Source of the DNA: Pseudanabaena sp. UWO311 | GTDB taxonomy: Bacteria; Cyanobacteriota; Cyanobacteriia; Pseudanabaenales; Pseudanabaenaceae | Length of the DNA stretch: 64,000 nt | Direction: 5' to 3' | NCBI RefSeq assembly: GCF_006937785.1 | Contig: NZ_SJEE01000016.1 | Coordinates: forward strand, 49,555-113,554 | Shown: one piece after another, positions 45,594 to 55,747 of the stretch | How positions within the stretch are numbered: position 1 is the stretch's first letter | Layout of the letters: each line of letters opens with the position of its first letter | Position numbers and translations under genes: made by a program | Notes under the pieces: model-generated | What the model was told of the DNA's origin: nothing | What the model saw: the letters and a program-made list of their open reading frames with translations, nothing else | Databases searched by the model: none

Positions 45594-47330
45594 ATGATCG
45601 AGCCGATTGGATATATATTAGGAACCAAAGATGCTACCCCACTTGAATTTTGGGTAGCGGTGAGTGATGGCAAAGTCCTTCGTCTCGATGATGTCGTGCA
45701 AGTAAAAACCGATCGTCCTGATAAAAAAGGGATCGTTAACTTTTATGGGGTTGTCGATCATGTGCGAACCATCCATGAGGGGACGCAATTTGATACAGAT
45801 ACATTTCTGGTTACCACTGGCAGTATGCCCGTAAATGTATCCTATGCTGCCCATATTCAAGTCACGCGCATTGAGCCTGAAGAATATTTACCACCACAAC
45901 CGAGCGATGCTGTTTATTTAGCCGAAGATGAGAATCTCAGATTTGCACTCAATTTCGATGGCATGGAACAGCGCATCTCCGCAGGGATTATGCGAAATGG
46001 AAGTCCAGCCTATTTGAACTATGAATTTATTGATGGCACAAAGGGCGCTCATGTCAATATTTCAGGGATTTCGGGGGTAGCAACGAAGACTTCTTTTGCT
46101 TTATTTTTACTGCATTCTATTTTTAATTCAGCAGCTTTGGGTTCTAAGAGAGCAAATACGAAAGCACTCATTTTTAATGTCAAAGGGGAAGATTTATTTT
46201 TCTTAGATAAACCCAACAATAAAATGCGAGAGGAAGATCGCCATACCTATCATGCCCTCGATTTGCCCGTAGAACCTTTTCGGGATGTCCGTTTTTGTGT
46301 TGCGCCCAAGAAAAACACCCAAGAGATAGAACCGCATCTCGATCAACGTTCCGATAATATCTCCGCCTATGTATGGGGAATGCGTGAATTTTGTCGCGAT
46401 CGCCTGTTTCGTTTCTTATTTGCAGGTGACGACCTAGAGCGTGGGAACATTGGCTTCTTGGCAAGTATTGTTGAGGAGCGTCTAGCCAGATTGGCAATGG
46501 ATAATGACAAATATGATAAGAAGCTAGGATTTTTGCCTAGAGCTAGTCTGGACTTGGATGACACCTATGGTGAAGAAGACAAAGATAAAGTGGAAACATT
46601 TCGAGATTTGATTGAATTTCTTGAAGAGAAGTTAGTCGAGAATCCCGATCAGAAATGGCTAGGACGCAATGCTCCTGCGACTGCGGAGGCTCTAACGCGG
46701 CGTTTATGGGGAATTGCCGATGAAATGGGTCATCTCATTCGCGGCGATCTACCTGCGGAAGAATTGCAAAAATATAAACTCGATCCCCTTGATGCAGAAT
46801 ATCAGCTAACGATCGCGGATATCAACAAGCTAGGTAGCAAAGCCCAAAAGTTTGTGGTGGGTGTATTGCTTCAAAAGCTATTCATGGAAAAAGAAAAGCG
46901 CGGTCAATATCCCGTTGTCTTTATAGTTCTTGATGAGTTAAATAAATACGCACCAAAGGAAGGTCGTAGCCCCATTAAGGATTTGTTAGTGGAAATCGCG
47001 GAGCGGGGGCGATCGCTTGGCATTATCCTAATAGGCGCTCAACAAACTGCTTCGGAGGTAGAACGTCGCGTGGTCGGACAGGCGGCAGTGCGCGTAGTTG
47101 GTCGTCTCGACTCTGCCGAAGTAGAACGCCCTGAGTATAATTTCTTGACGGGTGCTTGTCGGAAGCGATCGCTATTATTAAAATCTGGCAGTATGTTTAT
47201 TCATCAGCCCGAAGTTCCATCACCTTTGCTGGTTGGATTTCCTTTCCCTGCCTATGCAACGAGGTTGCGAGAAGTCCAAATTAATGAGGTTGAAGAAAAG
47301 GTTCTAAAAAGTAAAGTTAAGCGTCTTTAA
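45594..47330 (+). CDS. HerA-like ATPase (DUF87)
   Basis: 578 residues from the ATG at 45594 (MIEPIGYILGTKDATP); an upstream ATG-like frame from 45540 overlaps a hairpin. The N-terminal HAS barrel is followed by HVNISGISGVATKTS in place of a classic Walker A, Walker B VFIVLDELNKYAP, and IILIGAQQTASEVERRVVGQ with VVGRLDSAEVERPEY as the sensor/arginine region. HerA ATPases pump DNA with NurA nuclease or with defence partners. No nuclease is next to it here. Similar cyanobacterial ATPases are of unknown role. Confidence 0.85.
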   Translation: MIEPIGYILGTKDATPLEFWVAVSDGKVLRLDDVVQVKTDRPDKKGIVNFYGVVDHVRTIHEGTQFDTDTFLVTTGSMPVNVSYAAHIQVTRIEPEEYLPPQPSDAVYLAEDENLRFALNFDGMEQRISAGIMRNGSPAYLNYEFIDGTKGAHVNISGISGVATKTSFALFLLHSIFNSAALGSKRANTKALIFNVKGEDLFFLDKPNNKMREEDRHTYHALDLPVEPFRDVRFCVAPKKNTQEIEPHLDQRSDNISAYVWGMREFCRDRLFRFLFAGDDLERGNIGFLASIVEERLARLAMDNDKYDKKLGFLPRASLDLDDTYGEEDKDKVETFRDLIEFLEEKLVENPDQKWLGRNAPATAEALTRRLWGIADEMGHLIRGDLPAEELQKYKLDPLDAEYQLTIADINKLGSKAQKFVVGVLLQKLFMEKEKRGQYPVVFIVLDELNKYAPKEGRSPIKDLLVEIAERGRSLGIILIGAQQTASEVERRVVGQAAVRVVGRLDSAEVERPEYNFLTGACRKRSLLLKSGSMFIHQPEVPSPLLVGFPFPAYATRLREVQINEVEEKVLKSKVKRL

Positions 47331-47453
47331 TTTTTAGCAAAAATCATATTTTTTGTTTGGCAACAAATTGCTGAAAATACACTTGGCATAAGGAGATCCT
47401 ACATTCAGCAGGTAATCAGGGCAAAAAATATTTGCCATGAGAATGTAGGCTGG

Positions 47454-47515
47454 AGGGGCGGGTTTTGCACATAAATCCTGCTTTTAGCACAGAATTATCA
47501 ACTAAACCCGCCCCT
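47454..47515. terminator. Inverted repeat between herA-like and icd genes
   Basis: AGGGGCGGGTTT and AAACCCGCCCCT (12 bp, perfect) are 38 nt apart in the 255-bp gap between two convergent genes. Probably a transcription end or a dispersed repeat. Confidence 0.5.
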
Positions 47516-47585
47516 ACAATACCGTCCCAACATTATTCTGAGCTACATTCAGTTCGTTATTCCTATTTTGGAAATAGTACTTGTA

Positions 47586-49874
<2,289 letters not shown>

Positions 49875-49915
49875 TTAAACCGATACGTATCGGTTTTATC
49901 CACAAATTAGCCTTA

Positions 49916-50016
49916 TACCAAAACACGAAATGGCGTAGCCATTTTGTATTTCTAAAACCCTTGCTGGGTTTAGTTTTTAATTCACAAAAGTATGACGACC
50001 CTTTTGTGAATTGGTA
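49916..50016 (+). repeat. Copy B of the 101-bp three-hairpin element
   Basis: Bounded by TACCAA...TTGGTA and exactly 101 bp like copy A at 36906-37006. Hairpins AAATGG/CCATTT, AAACCC/GGGTTT and AATTCACAAAAG/CTTTTGTGAATT are kept although the sequence differs. A palindrome AAACCGATACGTATCGGTTT (49877-49896) lies just upstream. Confidence 0.75.
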
Positions 50017-50253
50017 TTTATTACTGTGGTCACGCGAGAAAAAGGAACTAAGAAGCAATCATCTAGAAGCAAGCCGATCGCAGATCAAGCAGCAAACGGA
50101 CAAAAAATAATACTATGCTTGAAAGCTTTACCCAATATGTATCATGACTAAAATGGTCTTCCACAAAAAACGATAAAGTTTTTGTAAAGAAAAATATTGA
50201 ATGCAAAATTATCGGTTACGATCAAAAAAATTCGATTCTTATATTCTTCAAAC

Positions 50254-50610
50254 ATGAAAAGATTCCTTTTTGCTTTGCTTTTTTTATTCTTTCCATTAGC
50301 CAGCTTAAATCTCAATTATCCATCGATTAGTTTGGCTCTCGATTATCAATTCGTGAATGAGACATCTTGGAAAGTTGGTTCATATGAAAATGGGGTTAAA
50401 TCCGAAGCTGAACCAGTACCATGGGTTTTTCGTTCCAATAAAACCGTAAATGCTGGAAATTTATGGAGAGGAATTTGGAAAGAAGAAATTGGAAATAGAA
50501 TTAATGTTGTGATTCCCTCCCAAGATGAATTTGAAGTTAACTTTCTCAATGCTAACGAGTTCATTGTATTTAAAAATGGGGAACCCTATAGATGGGGGCG
50601 GCGACAATAA
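50254..50610 (+). CDS. Small exported protein of unknown function
   Basis: 118 residues from the ATG at 50254 (MKRFLFALLFLFFPLASLNL), with a clear signal peptide. An upstream ATG at 50197 would add 19 residues. The mature part is polar (WKVGSYENGVKSEAEPVPWV) with no motif I recognise. Terminated by the hairpin at 50706-50732. Confidence 0.65.
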   Translation: MKRFLFALLFLFFPLASLNLNYPSISLALDYQFVNETSWKVGSYENGVKSEAEPVPWVFRSNKTVNAGNLWRGIWKEEIGNRINVVIPSQDEFEVNFLNANEFIVFKNGEPYRWGRRQ

Positions 50611-50705
50611 ATTTTACTCAAGCGAAGCAAAAACTTTTTAAGTTCTTCTTAATAATTGTTAGCTACAGTGCAAATATCCTCACACAATGGATTTATCACA
50701 TTCCC

Positions 50706-50732
50706 AAAAGGCGATCTCCTCAATCGCCTTTT
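50706..50732 (+). terminator. Intrinsic terminator
   Basis: AAAAGGCGAT and ATCGCCTTTT around CTCCTCA, followed by TTT. Classic rho-independent form. Confidence 0.75.
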
Positions 50733-50879
50733 TTTGTGCAAAAACATATCGAACAGCATCATACTGATCTTATCAAAATGAAACTAACGATGCATTTAGC
50801 CTTTTGAGGCGATCGTAAATTGATTCATTTTTAGGCAAATGTTGCCATTTATTCCCCTTTACGATCGCTTATTTTCCCG

Positions 50880-50995
50880 TTGTTTTGTTTGTGTGGGGAG
50901 ATCGCTGTTTGATTTTTTGTGGAGAGGCGATCGTGATTTTGGATGTTGATAGGGCGATCGCTGTTTGATTTTTTGTGGTGGCGACAGTGATTGAT
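50880..50995 (-). repeat. HIP1-based repeat, inverted copy of the 4.1-5.1 kb family
   Basis: Read on the minus strand it gives ATCAAACAGCGATCGCC and ATCAAACAGCGATCTCC about 55 bp apart, the same unit as at 4141-4280 and 4918-5075. It sits at the 3' end of the WYL regulator gene. Confidence 0.7.
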
Positions 50996-51861
50996 TACAG
51001 GGGGAAGTCCTTATATTTGAGGTATAGCGATCGCACTTTCTCTTTGAACTTTTCGCGCACGTCATCGGGTTCGATAATTTCACAGTCTTCGATATAGGGC
51101 ATGATGTCTCGATAGAACCAAAATGTACTGCTAATTTTGCGGATGATTTGACGCATCGGTGGGACGGTATCTAGCCATGTATTATCGATATCTTCTTCTC
51201 GCGGTTGATAGGCAAAGGCAAGATTTCCCGATAGGTTAAAAGTGACATGAATGTAATCCAGTTGCGATCGCCATTTGCCTTGAATGGATGTAATCGCCGC
51301 TTCAACAGGAATGCGATCAAGTCTGAGACAGCGATTGTTTTTTAGGGCGACAACATCGTCACTACTTGTGGATTCTTCGCACCAGCAATCTAGATAGATG
51401 CGCTTGTCGTGGGGAGTAAATTTGGCATGATAAATTGAGAACTGGTGGGGGTGATCGGCAGCATCGAGATATTGCAGACGAAATGGCTGTTGCTGCTTGA
51501 TGTAGCGATCGATGGTATGTCGCCAAATTTCGGGAGGTTTGTCGAGGAATTTCTCGATCTCGCGGCGCAATGGGGAGGAGAGTTCGCTCCGTTCTATTAA
51601 GAGATTGGCTATTACTTGGGCTTTTTCAAGTTCGCCGTAGTCTACGAATAATCGATAGGTACGTGCTAGGGACTCGATACGATCGCTTGCCCAGTCATTA
51701 TTTTTTGAGATTTGGATTTGACGACGGGCGATCGCTTCGACTAGTTTGGAGATATTGGGGCGATCGCCCCACATCATGCCAAGTTCCATCGCGATCGCTT
51801 CTAGGTTAGATTTATCGCGATCGGATATTGATAATGTGATGGATTCGCCTTTTCGGGACAC
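50995..51861 (-). CDS. WYL-domain regulator, CRISPR-associated type
   Basis: 288 residues. An N-terminal ribbon-helix-helix-like segment (ITLSISDRDKSNLEAIAMEL...ISKLVEAIARRQI) replaces the usual winged helix. The WYL-like core spans QQPFRLQYLDAADHPHQFSI to LRLDRIPVEAA, and the C-terminal half ends with the WYL C-terminal extension. WYL proteins near cyanobacterial I-D and III loci act as ligand-responsive repressors (for example in Synechocystis I-D). It lies on the strand opposite the cas operon, separated by a Uma2 gene. Confidence 0.85.
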   Translation of the reverse strand: MSRKGESITLSISDRDKSNLEAIAMELGMMWGDRPNISKLVEAIARRQIQISKNNDWASDRIESLARTYRLFVDYGELEKAQVIANLLIERSELSSPLRREIEKFLDKPPEIWRHTIDRYIKQQQPFRLQYLDAADHPHQFSIYHAKFTPHDKRIYLDCWCEESTSSDDVVALKNNRCLRLDRIPVEAAITSIQGKWRSQLDYIHVTFNLSGNLAFAYQPREEDIDNTWLDTVPPMRQIIRKISSTFWFYRDIMPYIEDCEIIEPDDVREKFKEKVRSLYLKYKDFPL

Positions 51862-51900
51862 GGTGATTGGTAATTGGTGATTATTTTTCCTTTTTCCTTT

Positions 51901-52548
51901 TTACTTGCCCAACGCTTCGCGATAAGTAATTACGGCTTTAGTTTGACTGGTTTCATTGGCAAATTGACTGAGTAAATCAAAGTCTAGTTCGGGTAGAAAT
52001 TCACTGCGAGGAATATTTTCATATCTTGATTCATTTTGAGATTCATCAAGTTCTGTTCTAAGGCGATAGAGTTTCCATTGTTGCTGTTTGGCATACCAAA
52101 ACCAGACTTCAAGGATTCCTAAGCCTCGATATACTTCTAATTTATCGATGCCACCACTGCTGATGACGATTTCGATCGCGATATCTGGGACTTCTTTGAG
52201 TTCACCAAAGCAATAGCATTCATCGGGTTCTAGTCCTCTCTGGACTAGTTCTTGTCTAAAGGTGGTTTGACCATAACCATTGAGATCGATTTGCCTCTCT
52301 ACGAAATACATCTCAAGTAGTCGGGCAAAGATTTTTTTGAGGCGTTCGTGTTCGTTGGATGTGGTCATAATTTCTAAAACTCCATTTAGATAGGTCATGT
52401 GGAGCGAAGGATATTCATCGGTGTAGATGTTGACCAAGGTACTGTACTGCTCCCAAGTCACATTACTGATAATGAGATGTTGTTCTTCATCGCCAGGAAG
52501 TTCGATGGGGTTTCTAGCTAAAACTTCTAAAAGTTTCATAGTTACCAA
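51901..52548 (-). CDS. Uma2 family (DUF820) putative endonuclease
   Basis: 215 residues. YSTLVNIYTDEYPSLHMTYL NGVLEIM, PDECYCFG, VPDIAIEIVISSGGIDKLEV and GILEVWFWYAKQQQWKLYRL show the Uma2 core with D and E-x-V. A poorly understood family; several copies occur in this window. It starts divergently from the Uma2 remnant and cas3'. Confidence 0.9.
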   Translation of the reverse strand: MVTMKLLEVLARNPIELPGDEEQHLIISNVTWEQYSTLVNIYTDEYPSLHMTYLNGVLEIMTTSNEHERLKKIFARLLEMYFVERQIDLNGYGQTTFRQELVQRGLEPDECYCFGELKEVPDIAIEIVISSGGIDKLEVYRGLGILEVWFWYAKQQQWKLYRLRTELDESQNESRYENIPRSEFLPELDFDLLSQFANETSQTKAVITYREALGK

Positions 52549-52734
52549 TCTCCGAGGGTGATAGGTTTGGCTATTTTAATCATATACGATCGCAAATGCT
52601 TTAACCTTGCTAAAATGTGTCCGTATACTTTTATGGATTTTAGCCTTGTAAGTATTTATTTTGTGTGTAATTATGGTTTTAGCTTATAGACAAGGACAAA
52701 TCAAACTCAATAATTTATTTCCAAATATATTGGG

Positions 52735-52740
52735 TATACT
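52735..52740 (+). promoter_or_regulatory. Possible -10 box of the cas operon
   Basis: TATACT, 173 bp before the cas3' ATG and in the 230-bp gap after the divergent Uma2 gene. No good -35 box is seen at 16-18 bp, so control by an activator or the WYL protein is possible. Confidence 0.35.
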
Positions 52741-52778
52741 AAATTTGCGGAGAGCTAGGGTATTTATGGAAAAAGCTG

Positions 52779-52916
52779 ATGTTTACCAAACAGTCTGAAC
52801 TAACCTATATCGAATATCTTGCTTATGAGCATGAGAGCCAAGTCAAGCATGAGTTTGTAAATGGTCAAGCATTTGCGATCGCGCTTTCCGATATTTACGA
52901 GGATGTGAAGTTATGA
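52779..52916 (+). pseudogene. Uma2 remnant, internally deleted, overlapping cas3'
   Basis: 45 codons read MFTKQSELTYIEYLAYEHES, QVKHEFVNGQAFAIALSDIY, EDVKL. The first 33 codons equal the start of the intact Uma2 at 61501 (EYLAYE..S..KHEFVNGQAFA) and the last ten its end (IALSDIYEDV-L). The missing 140 codons are joined in frame exactly at a GCGATCGC octamer. Its TGA overlaps the cas3' ATG as ATGA, so it may still act as a coupled leader ORF. Confidence 0.85.
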
Positions 52917-55102
52917 CGGAATACAAAATCGTTCTCAAGCCTGTCTATTCTGAGACTGTAGAAACCCCAAAAGGGATCGAAATTCCTGATGGTTGGCGCT
53001 TGGCTTGGCATCAGTTAGAAACTTTTAAAGCTTTGCAAGATCCAGATATTGATGTGGTGTTTAATACTGCCATGACAGGTGATGGTAAGAGCTTAGCGGC
53101 TTATTTGGATGTGATGCAAGGTTATGGAATTAATGTCATTGGTTTATATCCAACAAATGAACTAGCAAGAGATCAGGAAATGCAAGTTCAGGACTATATA
53201 GCTAAGTTTCAGCCGCCTAGCCGTCCTAGAGTTGCCCGACTTAGTGGAGAGGAGTTAGAAATATACGCTGAGTCTGAGAAATTGAGAAAAGCAGATGCGA
53301 TCGCTACTCGTACTAGTCAAAGAGAGATTTTATTAACAAATCCTGATATCTTCCATTATTTGCATCGTGGCACTTATCTCATGCCTGAAAACGAAAACCC
53401 AGATAAGCTATGGGGCAGAATTGATGATAAGTTTCATTTGTTTATCTTTGATGAGTTCCATATTTTTAGTGCGCCTCAAGTTGCGAGTGTCATTAATACG
53501 CTTTTGCTAATTCGTTGTACTAAAGGAAGAGATAAGAAGTTTCTCTTTTTATCAGCAACTCCTAATGAGGACTTATTGCAGCGCTTAAAAGATGCGGGGT
53601 TGAATCCCTATGTAATCGATCCTAGTGCAAGCGGGAAGTATAAGTTTCCAGATACATTTGAGGAGTCACAAGCTTTAGACCCTAAGAAGTGGCGCAAGGT
53701 GATAAGGGAAATCGATCTTAATTTTGTGCCTTTAGAGCCTTCATCTCGTTGTTCAGAAAGTTGGATCAAAGAGAATGCTCAAATCGTATTGGATTATTTC
53801 CTCAAAAATCAAGGCAGTAAAGCAGCAATTATTCTCAACTCGATCGCATCGGTTAAGCGTCTCACTCCTTTCTTTCGTGAGTTTTTGAAACCTTATGGAT
53901 TGACGGTTGGCGAAAATACGGGATTATCAGGTAAGACTGTACGCGAAGAATCACGAAAAGCTGATTTGATTTTGGGTACTAGCACGATTGATGTTGGTGT
54001 TGATTTCAAAATAAATTTTCTGATGTTCGAGTCAGCCGATGCTGGTAGCTTTGTTCAGCGTTTAGGAAGGCTTGGCAGACATGATGGATATGAGAAAGAC
54101 GGTGAGAAGGTAAGTTTTAAAAAATTTACTGCCTATGCGTTAACACCAAATTTTCTAGCAGGGCGTTTGTTTTCGGATGCAGATCATCCCTTTGACGATG
54201 GAGAAATATACGATCGCTCTTTTTTACGTCAACAAATAGAAATACACTATCGCCCGATTAATGACTTTAAAAATTACTATTTACGATGGGCGGCGATTCA
54301 GTCTGTAAATCTTTGTAGTAAAACGGGTTTAGGACATCCAAGATTACAAGCTAATTATGTTGGCAGTTTGGAGAAGTTTCAAACCATAACTGAGGAGATT
54401 TTCAAAACAAAATTTAGTCGGGTCAGAGGCTGTCTAAAACGCTGGAATCAGGAATGGTTAGAGCTATCAGGAAAAAATGGTAATCCAATTGGACAGGAAG
54501 CTTCTAGCTTTCGGGGTACAAGTCCTTTACTTTGTGGAGTTCTCGATCTTACTGAGTCTTACGATTCTGAAAAATTCAAGACTTACGATCTCGCTGGTAT
54601 TTTGAGCAACTTAGAAATAGAGATGATGACTAAGGCTGAGTTCGATCGCCAAATCGAATCGACAGTAGCTCGAACTAAGCAACCTATTGCTAAAGGTAGA
54701 TTTGAGTACTGTTTAGGGTTTATGAAATTGCTTGGATATCGTGAGGAGCGTCTAGACTGGCGTTTCACATATCCAGCCGAATCTTTACAAGCGTCTGCGG
54801 ATGCTTATCAAGTAAAGATTTTGGTGGGTGTGCAGGTGTGGCAACCACAAAATAAATGGGTTAACCAGATTAACGATCGCTTAGGTCGTCAGGCGTTAGT
54901 TAGCTATGTGTTGCGATGTCCAGCTATAGAAGCTCGTAGAAGATTACAGCTACCGATGCATTTTCCGATTTACTCAATTGATGAGGTTGGAAGGCGAGAT
55001 CGCGAGGCTCAATATTCTGTGGCTTTTGGACAGGCTGCACTTTTGCTAGAAACAGTTGCTTGGCGGATGAAAAGTAAAGGACAGGAGATATGGATATGTT
55101 AA
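52913..55102 (+). CDS. cas3: CRISPR type I-D Cas3' helicase
   Basis: 729 residues. Walker A-like AMTGDGKSLAA (Lys 59), DEFH box FIFDEFHIF (about 180-183), LFLSATPNED as motif III, and the C-terminal helicase half with TSTIDVGVDFK and VQRLGRLGRH. No HD nuclease domain, as expected for type I-D where HD sits in Cas10d. It unwinds and helps degrade target DNA after recognition. First intact gene of the cas operon; 645 bp separate it from cas10d. Confidence 0.93.
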   Translation: MTEYKIVLKPVYSETVETPKGIEIPDGWRLAWHQLETFKALQDPDIDVVFNTAMTGDGKSLAAYLDVMQGYGINVIGLYPTNELARDQEMQVQDYIAKFQPPSRPRVARLSGEELEIYAESEKLRKADAIATRTSQREILLTNPDIFHYLHRGTYLMPENENPDKLWGRIDDKFHLFIFDEFHIFSAPQVASVINTLLLIRCTKGRDKKFLFLSATPNEDLLQRLKDAGLNPYVIDPSASGKYKFPDTFEESQALDPKKWRKVIREIDLNFVPLEPSSRCSESWIKENAQIVLDYFLKNQGSKAAIILNSIASVKRLTPFFREFLKPYGLTVGENTGLSGKTVREESRKADLILGTSTIDVGVDFKINFLMFESADAGSFVQRLGRLGRHDGYEKDGEKVSFKKFTAYALTPNFLAGRLFSDADHPFDDGEIYDRSFLRQQIEIHYRPINDFKNYYLRWAAIQSVNLCSKTGLGHPRLQANYVGSLEKFQTITEEIFKTKFSRVRGCLKRWNQEWLELSGKNGNPIGQEASSFRGTSPLLCGVLDLTESYDSEKFKTYDLAGILSNLEIEMMTKAEFDRQIESTVARTKQPIAKGRFEYCLGFMKLLGYREERLDWRFTYPAESLQASADAYQVKILVGVQVWQPQNKWVNQINDRLGRQALVSYVLRCPAIEARRRLQLPMHFPIYSIDEVGRRDREAQYSVAFGQAALLLETVAWRMKSKGQEIWIC

Positions 55103-55213
55103 ACGCAATCCCTAAAAGGGTTTCAGATTGTTTTGAAAAAACAAGAAAGCTACAGCCTAGTAATTCAGTGTCCAAAATTTCAATCCTTAAAAAGGATTTA
55201 GAGCCTTTGCTTT
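55102..55213 (-). CRISPR. Degenerate two-repeat mini-array (crRNA-like gene)
   Basis: On the minus strand, pseudo-repeat 1 (55213-55177) ends in AAGGATTGAAAT and pseudo-repeat 2 (55138-55102) in AGGGATTGCGTT, compare the usual cyanobacterial repeat end GGGATTGAAAC. The two share 17 of 22 core bases (TCTAAATCC.../TCTGAAACC...), keep a TTT-looped stem with compensating changes (CCTT/AAGG versus CCCT/AGGG), and are 75 nt apart, equal to a 37-nt repeat plus a 38-nt spacer (55176-55139). This is not an ordinary array: repeats are degenerate and there are only two. Confidence 0.65.
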
Positions 55214-55243
55214 CTAATCAAAGGTTATTACGGCTGAACTCCA

Positions 55244-55274
55244 ATATTAATGATACCAGTTAAGTAAATGACAA
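55244..55274 (-). promoter_or_regulatory. Putative promoter of the mini-array
   Basis: TTGTCA (55274-55269) and TAATAT (55249-55244) on the minus strand with a 19-bp spacer. Transcription would begin near 55237, about 24 nt before pseudo-repeat 1. Confidence 0.5.
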
Positions 55275-55290
55275 GAAAAAAGTTTTATAG

Positions 55291-55331
55291 GTCTTTAGAC
55301 ACTGAATTAAAGTTTTGTGTTAATATCTGGT
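55291..55331 (+). promoter_or_regulatory. Putative promoter towards cas10d overlapping a self-protospacer with GTC PAM
   Basis: TAGACA (55296-55301) and TAATAT (55321-55326) with a 19-bp spacer, facing the 61-aa ORF and cas10d. The site 55294-55331 is preceded by GTC (55291-55293). Its first 16 bases, TTTAGACACTGAATTA, match the mini-array spacer TTTGGACACTGAATTA at 15 of 16; the distal part does not match. Seed-only matching with a PAM is what crRNA-like regulators use. Confidence 0.6.
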
Positions 55332-55465
55332 CAGGTAGCGAAAGCCTAGTAATGCAGAGACCAAGATCGCCAGACTTCAAACTCAGTTTGCGTCGGTTGC
55401 GTGACTATGACCTGAAACTTTACGACTTAGCGCCAACTATAAACTTAACGAATAGGAGGCAAATT

Positions 55466-55651
55466 ATGTCAGTTCAACTGACTCTGTTTGACCTTGAAGA
55501 CTACAATGTTCCGCCTATGGCTGAGATCATTCCTGTAGGCTCAAGGGTTGCAATGGCTAAAGAAAAAGTTGAGTATCAGCAACTTGAGCTTAACCTTTTT
55601 CCTAAGTCTCCTAACAGGAAAAAACGTATGTTACCTAAAGTAGCTGCGTAA
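55466..55651 (+). CDS. 61-aa protein between mini-array and cas10d
   Basis: 61 residues from the ATG at 55466, preceded by a perfect AGGAGG six bases upstream. A longer frame from 55268 is unlikely because the promoter lies inside it. The sequence starts MSVQLTLFDLEDYNVPPMAE; QLTLF resembles the beta-clamp binding motif QL[SD]LF, and QLELNLFP recurs near the end, followed by a basic tail (SPNRKKRM). I do not recognise the family. It could be a type I-D accessory protein, an anti-CRISPR-like modulator or the product guarded by the mini-array. Confidence 0.6.
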   Translation: MSVQLTLFDLEDYNVPPMAEIIPVGSRVAMAKEKVEYQQLELNLFPKSPNRKKRMLPKVAA

Positions 55652-55660
55652 CCAAAAAGA

Positions 55661-55690
55661 TGGGATTGAGGAACCTCTTTCTTAATCCCA
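55661..55690 (+). terminator. Hairpin between the 61-aa ORF and cas10d
   Basis: TGGGATTGAGGAA and TTTCTTAATCCCA pair at 11 of 13 positions around CCTC. No U-run follows, so it may be an mRNA processing or attenuation structure. Confidence 0.45.
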
Positions 55691-55747
55691 CTCTATTCCA
55701 TACATCTCTTCACACTCCCTTCAACTGTATAGAGAGGATAGGATTTT

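Noticed and set aside
55268..55465. N-terminal extension of the 61-aa ORF
   Set aside because: No ribosome-binding site; its start overlaps the -35 box of the mini-array promoter and the plus promoter lies inside it, while AGGAGG marks the start at 55466.
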